DNA from: Terriglobia bacterium
GTDB lineage: Bacteria; Acidobacteriota; Terriglobia; Acidiferrales; UBA7541
DNA length: 39,321 bases
Reading direction: 5' to 3'
Assembly (NCBI GenBank): GCA_020073585.1
Contig: JAIQEV010000035.1
Location: forward strand, 1-39,321
In this document: positions 33,354 to 39,321 of the stretch, piece after piece
Layout: every line of letters begins with the position of its first letter
Position numbering within the stretch: the first letter of the stretch is position 1
The notes under the pieces: model-generated
What the model was told of the DNA's origin: nothing
Database searches by the model: none
The model's input: only the letters and a program-made list of their open reading frames with translations
Program-made: the position numbers and the translations under genes

Positions 33354-35138
33354 CTACTGCGGGCGTTCCGCGGGCGCGGGCGGCGGCAGCATCTGGCGCA
33401 TCAGCGTCTGCTTGCGCTCCAGCAGGGCGCGCATCTGCGGCCCCGGCGCGCTCGCTTCGATCTGCCGCTGCAACTCCGCCAGTTCGCGTTCCATCTGGCG
33501 CTTGCGCAGCGCCTCCAGGCAGCTTTCCGCCTCCGCCCAGGTGGCCTCCATCGGCCCTTCGAAGAGAATCTCGAACAGCAGCCGCCGCTCGCGCTCCTCC
33601 AGCATCCCCGTCAGTTCCGTCACCTGCACCGGCTCCCCGGAAAGATTCGCCAGAATCAACGCGGCGATGATCTTTTCCGTCTCCAGGCCCAGATAGAGCT
33701 GGCTTTCCTGCAGTTGCTGCGCCAGCACCACGCGGAATTCCTCGGCCTCGGCCAGCATGCGGATCAGTCGCCGCTCCACGGGACGCGCCGGGCGGCCCAC
33801 CAGCTCGGGCTTGGCCTTCACCTCGCTGCGCCGCTCCGCCGCGGCCTTGCGCAGCGATTCGCGCAGCACCGGCTCATCCACGCGCAACTGCTGCGAGATG
33901 CGCGTGGCCCACTCCGAGCGCAGCAGCTTGTTGGGAATCTTCTGCAGGTAGGGCATCAGGTAGTTCACCGCGCGCAGCTTGCCCTCCCCGCTCGAGAGGT
34001 CCATCTGCCGCGCCCGCGCGATCAGGTAATCCACGTACGGCGGCGCCTCCTTGAGCTGCTGGAGGTAGGCCTTCGCGCCCTTCTCGCGGATAAACAAGTC
34101 CGGGTCGGCCTTCTTGTCGCCGATCGGCGGCAGCGCCAGCACACGCACTTCGAAATCCTGCTCCAGCAGCAGCGCCAGCGAGCGCTCCGTGGCCGCCTGC
34201 CCCGCCGTGTCCGGGTCGTAGTTCACCACCACGCGCTTGGTGAAGCGCCCCAGGAGCTTGATCTGCGCTTCGGCCAGGCTCGTGCCGCAACTGGCCACCA
34301 CGTTGCTCACCCCCGCGCGGGCCACCGCGATGGCGTCCATGTAGCCTTCGACCAGCACCGCGAAATCCTGGCGGCGCAGCGCTTCCTTGGCGCGGTCCAT
34401 GTGGTAGAGCACGTTGCTCTTCGAATAGATGGGCGTCTCCGGCGAATTCAGGTACTTGGGCATGTCGTCGCCGAGTGCCCGCCCGCCGAAGGCCACGATC
34501 TTTCCCGCTTCGTTGGCGATGGGGAAAATGACGCGGCGTCGAAAGCGGTCGAAGAGCCGGCCGCTCTGATCGCGGGAGATGAGCCCGGACTCCAGGAGGA
34601 GTTTGTCGGGATAGCGCTGTTTCAGATGGCGCAGCAGGACGTCGCCGCCGCTGGGCGCGTAGCCCAGACCGAAGCGCGCCATCGCTTCCTTATCCAGGCC
34701 GCGGTCTTCCAGATACGCGCGCGCCGCCTTGCCCTCCGCCGTGCCCTCCAGGCACTTCACGAAGAACGCCTGGGCCTCGCGGTGCATCTCCACGAGCTGC
34801 GCGCGCTGCTGGTTCTCCTTGCGCTCTTCCGGCGAACGCTCCCGCGGCGCGGGAACCGCGATGCCGCATTTCTCCGCGACCGTGCGCACGGCTTCCGGAA
34901 AGCCGCATTTCTCCATCTCCATGACGAACTGGAAGACGTCGCCGCCGACGCCGCAGCCGAAGCAGTGATAGATCTGCTTCACCGGATGCACCGCGAACGA
35001 CGGCGACTTCTCGGAGTGGAAGGGGCACAGCCCGGTGAAGTTCTGCCCGCTCTTCTTCAGCCGCACGTATTCGCCCACCACGCGGACGATGTCCGCCTGC
35101 TGCTTCACCTTGTCCGCGAATGATCCCGCTTCCGCCAT
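33354..35138 (-). CDS. dnaG: DNA primase
   Basis: 594 residues. Zinc-binding domain with LCPFHSEKSPSFAVHPVKQIYHCFGCGVGGDVF (CHC2), then the TOPRIM core (FAVLVEGYMDAIAVARAGVSNVVASCGTSL, VVNYDPDTAGQAA), then a helical C-terminal DnaB-interacting region ending in Pro/Ala. It makes RNA primers for replication. The nearest AGGAG lies about 32 nt before ATG 35138, overlapping the upstream stop, with heptamer array 2 filling the space between. Translation initiation therefore looks unusual. Confidence 0.97.
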   Translation of the reverse strand: MAEAGSFADKVKQQADIVRVVGEYVRLKKSGQNFTGLCPFHSEKSPSFAVHPVKQIYHCFGCGVGGDVFQFVMEMEKCGFPEAVRTVAEKCGIAVPAPRERSPEERKENQQRAQLVEMHREAQAFFVKCLEGTAEGKAARAYLEDRGLDKEAMARFGLGYAPSGGDVLLRHLKQRYPDKLLLESGLISRDQSGRLFDRFRRRVIFPIANEAGKIVAFGGRALGDDMPKYLNSPETPIYSKSNVLYHMDRAKEALRRQDFAVLVEGYMDAIAVARAGVSNVVASCGTSLAEAQIKLLGRFTKRVVVNYDPDTAGQAATERSLALLLEQDFEVRVLALPPIGDKKADPDLFIREKGAKAYLQQLKEAPPYVDYLIARARQMDLSSGEGKLRAVNYLMPYLQKIPNKLLRSEWATRISQQLRVDEPVLRESLRKAAAERRSEVKAKPELVGRPARPVERRLIRMLAEAEEFRVVLAQQLQESQLYLGLETEKIIAALILANLSGEPVQVTELTGMLEERERRLLFEILFEGPMEATWAEAESCLEALRKRQMERELAELQRQIEASAPGPQMRALLERKQTLMRQMLPPPAPAERPQ

Positions 35139-35142
35139 GGTT

Positions 35143-35170
35143 CGAAGTACGAAATTCGAAACTCGAAATT
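35143..35170. repeat. Heptamer tandem array 2
   Basis: Units CGAAGTA, CGAAATT, CGAAACT, CGAAATT: four in perfect register, 28 bp. It sits between the four-helix-bundle stop and the dnaG start, replacing the normal spacer of dnaG. Confidence 0.8.
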
Positions 35171-35174
35171 GCTC

Positions 35175-35633
35175 CTAACTCTTCGCCTGCGCCTTGGCAC
35201 TCTGCCTGGCCTGCGTGGAACGAATATACCCGTTCAAGGTTTGGATGACACGTTGGGCTAGATCATCCATGAGGCGATGTTCCGCGGCGGTGAAATAGCC
35301 TTCATCCTGGGCTGTGACCAGATGGTCGCGCACTTCAAAGGCCGAACCGCGTGCCTGGCGGCAAAACTGGATATTTTCCTGATACGAATACCGTCCAAAT
35401 CCTTCGGCAATGTTTGCCGTGATGGAGATCGCAGCGCGCCGCACCTGGGAAGCAAGAGAATATTTCTCATCGGGAGGAAACTTTCGAGTCAGCGAGTAGA
35501 TGTTCTTACGCAGCTCCCTGGCCAGTTTCCACACGGCCAAGTCTGTGAAATCCCGGATTCGTGCATCGCCGTGCACCGCGGAAAGGCCGATTTTCGAATT
35601 TCGCATTTCGAGTTTCGGATCAGCCATCTTCAT
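35175..35633 (-). CDS. Four-helix-bundle protein, S23 / 23S rRNA intervening-sequence protein family
   Basis: 152 residues. ATG 35633 overlaps the mutS2 TGA (ATGA). Core motifs DLAVWKLARELRKNIYSLTRKFPPDEKYSLASQVRRAAISITANIAEGFGR and a third helix SAFEVRDHLVTAQDEGYF identify the family, which includes Avd-like proteins and ORFs within 23S rRNA insertions. No rRNA is present here. The first ~15 codons (KLEMRNSKIG) are encoded by heptamer array 3, and array 2 in the opposite orientation follows its stop. Role unknown; small basic protein, probably nucleic-acid binding. Confidence 0.88.
   Translation of the reverse strand: MKMADPKLEMRNSKIGLSAVHGDARIRDFTDLAVWKLARELRKNIYSLTRKFPPDEKYSLASQVRRAAISITANIAEGFGRYSYQENIQFCRQARGSAFEVRDHLVTAQDEGYFTAAEHRLMDDLAQRVIQTLNGYIRSTQARQSAKAQAKS
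35590..35617. repeat. Heptamer tandem array 3 (inverted relative to array 2)
   Basis: Units ATTTTCG, AATTTCG, CATTTCG, AGTTTCG on the plus strand, 28 bp. It overlaps the 5' coding part of the four-helix-bundle gene. With array 2 it forms inverted flanks around that gene. Confidence 0.8.
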
Positions 35634-38068
35634 GCCCGTAATTCTACAACTGTAATGGCTTTGCCGCCGCGCTCTTCGGCTTCGAAGGCAAAGCGCTCGA
35701 CCAGTGGATGGCTGGAAAGAAATTCCGCCAGGCCTTTGCGCAGCGCGCCGGTGCCGTGGCCGTGGATGATGCGCACGCGCACCAGGTTGGCGAGCGTGGC
35801 CTCGTCGAGGAATTTGTCCACGCGGCGCGTGGCTTCCTCCACGGTCAAGCCGATCACGTTGATCTCGCCAGTGGCCGCGCCTTCGCCGGGTGCGGCGTGG
35901 ACCGTGACGCCGCGCGGCTTCCCCGGCGCGGCGGCCTTGCCGGGGGCGCGCGGCGCCTCGACGCCGGTGATCTCCTCGACGGCCACTTTCATGCGCAGCG
36001 GGCCGGCTTCCACTTCGGCGGAGGAGCCATCGAGGCGGCGCAGCACGACCGGCTGGCGAAATCCTTTCACGATGAGGCGCGCGCCGGGCACCAGCCGCTC
36101 CGCGCTGACCGCTTCGGCCGGGGCCACGCCCGGGCCGAGGTCGGCCTGCGATTCCGAAAGCGTTTGCACCACGGCGGCGTTCAGCTCTTCCTTGGCCTCG
36201 CCGCGCACCTCCTGCATCTTGCGCCGCGCGCTCTTCTCCATCTGCGCGCGCAGCTCGCGTTCCTTCACAGCTTCCACAACGCCCGCGACGTTGTGGTCGA
36301 AGCGCTTCTGCATCTCCGCGAATTTCACTTCCAGCTCGGCGATGCGCTTCTGCTGGCGCTCGACCCACTCGGTGCGCAGCTTTTTCCGTTCCTGCTCAAG
36401 CGCGTGGCGCTCGTCGGTCATCTGCTGGCGCATGCGGTCCAGCTCGTCGCGGCTGCGGTGCAGGTAGGCGATCAGGTCGGCGGCCTCGCGCGTCTCCGGC
36501 GCCAGCAGCGCCCGGGCCCGCGCGATGATCGGCGCGCCGATGCCCAGCCGCTGCGCGATGGCGATGCCGCTCGAGCCGCCCGGCACGCCCACCATCAGGC
36601 GGTAGGTCGGCCGCAGGTTCACGTCGTCGAACTCCACCGCGGCGTTGACCACGCCCGGCGTCGTCGAAGCGTAACTCTTCAGCCGGTCGTGGTGTGTGGT
36701 CGCCAGCACGATGCAGTTCTTCGCGCGAAACTCGTCGAGCAGCGCCACGGCCAGCGCAGCGCCCTCTTCCGGCGCCGTGCCTGTGCCCATTTCGTCCACC
36801 AGCACCAGCGAGCGCGGCGTCGCGGCCTCGAGCATCGCTTTCAAGTTGAACATGTGCGCGGAAAACGTGGAGAGGTCCGCGGCAATCGACTGCTCGTCGC
36901 CGATATCCACGAGCACGCGGTCGAAGAGCGGCAGGACCGCGCGCTGCGCCGTCACCGGAATCCCGGACTGCGCGGCCAGGGCGGCCATGCCCGTGGTCTT
37001 CAGCGCCACGGTCTTGCCGCCGGTGTTCGGCCCGCTGATCACCAGCACGCGCTCTTCGCCGCCGAGCGCCAGCGTCATGGGCACGATGGCGCGGCCCTCG
37101 CGCCGCAGCTTGTCCTCCAGCACCGGATGCCGCGCATCCACCAGCTGCAGCGCGGGCGCATCGCTAAACTCCGGAATCGCGGCGTCGAATTCGCGGGCGA
37201 AGCGCGCCCGCGCAAACACGCTGTCCACTTCGGCGATGGTCTGCGCCGCGCGGTGCAGCTCGGGAAGCTGCATCTGCAGCCGCCGGGTCAGCTCCTGCAG
37301 GATGCGGGTGATCTCCGCGGCCTCTTCCTCGGCCAGCTGCACCAGCTGGTTGTTGGCGTCGAGCGCTTCGAGCGGCTCGAGGAAGAGCGTCTGCCCGGTG
37401 GCGCTCGCGCCGTGCACCACGCCGGGCACGGCGCGGCGGTGTTCCGCGCGCACCGGAATCACGAAGCGGTCGTTGCGCAGCGTGACGTAGTCCTCGCCGG
37501 CCCCGGCCCCGCGCGCGCGCAGGATCTGCTTCAGCAATTTCTGGATGGAGTCGCGCGTCTGCACCGCGCTGGCGCGGATGCGGCGCAGCGCCGGCGAGGC
37601 GTCGTCGCTGATTTCGCCGTTCGGGAGGATGCAGCGGCGGATGGCCGTGAGCGGGGCGCGGAAATCGGCGAGCGCAGCCGCGCGCGACGCCAGCTCCGGG
37701 AATTTCTCCGCGGTCTCCCCGCGAAATTGCTGCTGCAGCCAGCCCGCCGTCTCCAGCAGCGACGCCGCATCGAGCAGCTGCGCGGGATCGAGGATCGCGC
37801 CTACCGCGGCGTCCGCGGCGGCTTCTTCCGGCGCCAGCAGCGCCAGCCACGGCTGCGGATCGGCCAGCGCGCCGAAGCCCAGCTCCTGGCCGGCGCGCAG
37901 CCACTCCCGCGCCTCGCGGATCAGCGCGAAGGCCGCGTCCAGCGCGGCGCGCTCCGCGTCCGGGGCCAGCGCGTCCACCGCGCGGCACCCCGGCGCGCAC
38001 GTCGTCCTCCGCCGCAGCAGCTCGCGCAGCCCGTCAAATTCCAGCACCTCGACCGCTGTCCTCGACAT
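35630..38068 (-). CDS. mutS2: Endonuclease MutS2
   Basis: 812 residues from ATG 38068 with AGAGAAG upstream; the frame is open further 5' through the repeat and should not be included. N-terminal MutS-like helical core, then ATPase with Walker A ISGPNTGGKTVALKTTG, VDEMGTGTAPEEGAAL and ATTHHDRLK; a coiled-coil clamp (RDELDRMRQQMTDERHALEQ); and a C-terminal Smr domain (INVIGLTVEEATRRVDKFL, IIHGHGTGALRKGLAEFL). It acts on recombination intermediates and collided ribosomes. The usual Smr LDLR motif reads INVIG, so nuclease activity is uncertain. Coupled to the four-helix-bundle gene. Confidence 0.95.
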   Translation of the reverse strand: MSRTAVEVLEFDGLRELLRRRTTCAPGCRAVDALAPDAERAALDAAFALIREAREWLRAGQELGFGALADPQPWLALLAPEEAAADAAVGAILDPAQLLDAASLLETAGWLQQQFRGETAEKFPELASRAAALADFRAPLTAIRRCILPNGEISDDASPALRRIRASAVQTRDSIQKLLKQILRARGAGAGEDYVTLRNDRFVIPVRAEHRRAVPGVVHGASATGQTLFLEPLEALDANNQLVQLAEEEAAEITRILQELTRRLQMQLPELHRAAQTIAEVDSVFARARFAREFDAAIPEFSDAPALQLVDARHPVLEDKLRREGRAIVPMTLALGGEERVLVISGPNTGGKTVALKTTGMAALAAQSGIPVTAQRAVLPLFDRVLVDIGDEQSIAADLSTFSAHMFNLKAMLEAATPRSLVLVDEMGTGTAPEEGAALAVALLDEFRAKNCIVLATTHHDRLKSYASTTPGVVNAAVEFDDVNLRPTYRLMVGVPGGSSGIAIAQRLGIGAPIIARARALLAPETREAADLIAYLHRSRDELDRMRQQMTDERHALEQERKKLRTEWVERQQKRIAELEVKFAEMQKRFDHNVAGVVEAVKERELRAQMEKSARRKMQEVRGEAKEELNAAVVQTLSESQADLGPGVAPAEAVSAERLVPGARLIVKGFRQPVVLRRLDGSSAEVEAGPLRMKVAVEEITGVEAPRAPGKAAAPGKPRGVTVHAAPGEGAATGEINVIGLTVEEATRRVDKFLDEATLANLVRVRIIHGHGTGALRKGLAEFLSSHPLVERFAFEAEERGGKAITVVELRA

Positions 38069-38096
38069 CTTCTCTTTCGCTGAAACCGAAGGAATC

Positions 38097-38126
38097 CGAA
38101 ACTCGAAATTTGAAACGCGTAACTCG
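38097..38126. repeat. Heptamer tandem array 4 (partly decayed)
   Basis: Units CGAAACT, CGAAATT, TGAAACG, CGTAACT, then CG: four in register, the last two altered. Located in the 59-bp gap between the carboxypeptidase stop and the mutS2 start. Confidence 0.7.
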
Positions 38127-38127
38127 T

Positions 38128-39321
38128 CTAGGGCGCGGCCGGGGCCTGGCCCAGGTCTTCCACCAGGGCGACGCACAACGCATCGAGCGCCGCCGTGGCT
38201 TCGTGATTCGTCGCACCCTGATTGTTCGACAAAATCGCAAAGATCACTTGCCGCCCCCCGGGCAGCTCCGCGAACCCGGAGAGTGAGCGCACGTGCTCGA
38301 CCGAGCCGGTCTTGGCGTGGATGCGCCCCGCCGCCGGCGTATTCTTCAGGCGGTCGAGCAGCGTGCCGTCCGCGCCGGCCACCGGCAGCGACGCGTAGTA
38401 CGCGGGGAACCACGTCTGGCGCGCGGCATACTGCAGCAGCGTGACCACCGCCCGCGGCGTCACCAAGTCGTGCCGCGACAGCCCCGAGCCGTCCGTCTGG
38501 ATGACGTCCCCGGCCGCGATGCCCGCCTCGGCGTAAAACTCCGCGGCAAACTTCGCCAGGTCCTCCGCCGTGCTCCACGGACCTCTCTGCCGCGCCGCCG
38601 CGCGCAGCAGCAGCTCCGTGTGCAGGTTCTCGCTCATTTTGTTCACCGTCTGCACGGCGTCCGCCAGCGGCACCGAGAGATGTTCGGCCAGCACCTGAGA
38701 TTCGCGCGCCGGACCCACGAGGCCATGGGACGCCGGCGGCTCGTGCTGCGCCCGCGCCGTGCCGCGCACACGCACCCCGCGCTCCTCCAGCAAGCGCTTC
38801 AGCAGCGCCGCGGCGTGTTCGGCGGGCTCCTCGATCGCCAGGAGCATCTTGCGCGGCTCGCCCTTCAGCGGATAGGTGCCGCGCAGGACCACCAGCGGCG
38901 CTCCGGGCTCGCGGGTCAGCGTCAGGTCCGGCTTCGCGCCCGGCGGCGACGTGAGCACTTCGTTGCGCAGGGTGAAATCGCGCGTCCACGGCTCGAGAGT
39001 CACCGCCGCGGGCTTTCCCGGTGCCGCGCCCGGCACCAGCGTCAGCGTCACCGTGTTGTCATTTACCACGATGGCGGAGACCGCCGCGCCGTACGACCAC
39101 ACCATGTCGTCCACTTCCCAGCCGCTGGGATAGCGTTCGCGCGGAAAGTAGCTGTCGTCGGCCACCACGTCGCCGCGGATCTCGCGCAGGCCCCGCGCCA
39201 CGGCCTGATCCACCAGCTCCGCCAGCGCTCTCTCCGGCGCGCCGTCGAACTCCGCTTCTTTCACGAAAGGGAACTTGCGGCTGGAAAGATTCGGATCGCC
39301 GCGTCCCACCAGCACCAGGTC
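38128..39321 (-). CDS. dacB: D-alanyl-D-alanine carboxypeptidase/endopeptidase, PBP4 (S13) family, N-terminus cut by window edge
   Basis: 397 residues are visible; the frame continues past the right edge, so the signal peptide and SxxK nucleophile motif are missing. Seen: VGRGDPNLSSR, domain II with RGDVVADDSYFPRERYPSGWEVDD, the SxN motif in VNKMSENLHTELLLRAA, DGSGLSRHDLVTPRAVV, and KTG in GRIHAKTGSVEHVRSLSGFAEL. This periplasmic enzyme trims and cleaves peptidoglycan cross-links. Its stop is followed by heptamer array 4 and mutS2. Confidence 0.93.
   Translation of the reverse strand, partial: DLVLVGRGDPNLSSRKFPFVKEAEFDGAPERALAELVDQAVARGLREIRGDVVADDSYFPRERYPSGWEVDDMVWSYGAAVSAIVVNDNTVTLTLVPGAAPGKPAAVTLEPWTRDFTLRNEVLTSPPGAKPDLTLTREPGAPLVVLRGTYPLKGEPRKMLLAIEEPAEHAAALLKRLLEERGVRVRGTARAQHEPPASHGLVGPARESQVLAEHLSVPLADAVQTVNKMSENLHTELLLRAAARQRGPWSTAEDLAKFAAEFYAEAGIAAGDVIQTDGSGLSRHDLVTPRAVVTLLQYAARQTWFPAYYASLPVAGADGTLLDRLKNTPAAGRIHAKTGSVEHVRSLSGFAELPGGRQVIFAILSNNQGATNHEATAALDALCVALVEDLGQAPAAP

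Noticed and set aside
35175-35633. The S23-type gene as evidence for a 23S rRNA intervening sequence
   Set aside because: There is no rRNA sequence anywhere in the window.
35708-38083. 791-codon plus-strand open frame opposite mutS2
   Set aside because: Antisense shadow; Arg/His/Gly-rich translation with no domain, while mutS2 is unambiguous.

Overview
This is a GC-rich, densely packed bacterial chromosome segment whose gene content points to an acidobacterium (Acidobacteriota). That placement is my inference. It rests on the high-GC style, the tgt-yajC-secD-secF cluster running straight into tonB-exbB-exbD-exbD, FecR-like and PEGA/OmpA proteins with long low-complexity tails, and a radical SAM enzyme resembling the tetraether/membrane-spanning lipid synthases expected in this phylum. 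No rRNA, tRNA, CRISPR array, prophage or insertion sequence was found. Most long antisense reading frames are GC-driven shadows of real genes.

Layout. 1-1756 (minus, cut by the left edge): radical SAM protein of Tes/Mss type. 1757-2450: 0.7 kb without a convincing gene. 2451-4229 (plus): PEGA-OmpA envelope protein. 4456-5532 (minus): TPR-like protein with a basic linker and a degenerate GIY-YIG-like C-terminus, ended by a clear terminator. 5728-6414 (plus): FecR-like membrane protein, meeting ridA at a bidirectional terminator. 6532-11332 (minus): a tight four-gene run, rel - lipoprotein - M1-like protein - ridA. 11462-19672 (minus): tgt, yajC, secD, secF, tonB, exbB, exbD, exbD and a TPR lipoprotein, joining Sec motor-assist and Ton energy transduction. 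19861-26045: secreted hypothetical, Yip1 membrane protein, the two ATPases of a peptide ABC importer split by an opposite-strand methyltransferase, an MFS transporter and a DinB protein. 26066-27937 (minus): MscS channel. 28233-31059 (plus): secreted phosphoesterase with a UUCG terminator, DUF1648 protein, HicAB toxin-antitoxin pair and a TIMP/NTR-like secreted protein. 31112-39321 (minus): rpoD, dnaG, four-helix-bundle (S23-type) protein, mutS2 and a PBP4-type DD-carboxypeptidase cut by the right edge.

Between the genes lie two dispersed short repeat families that the genes do not explain. One is a 15-bp palindrome, GACCGC-NNN-GCGGTC, found three times. The other is a tandem heptamer (consensus CGAAAYN, or NRTTTCG on the other strand). 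It occurs as four separate arrays, each about four units (28 bp), all at gene boundaries. Two of these arrays, in opposite orientation, bracket the four-helix-bundle gene between dnaG and mutS2. With the Tes/Mss-like enzyme, these are the most interesting things in the window.
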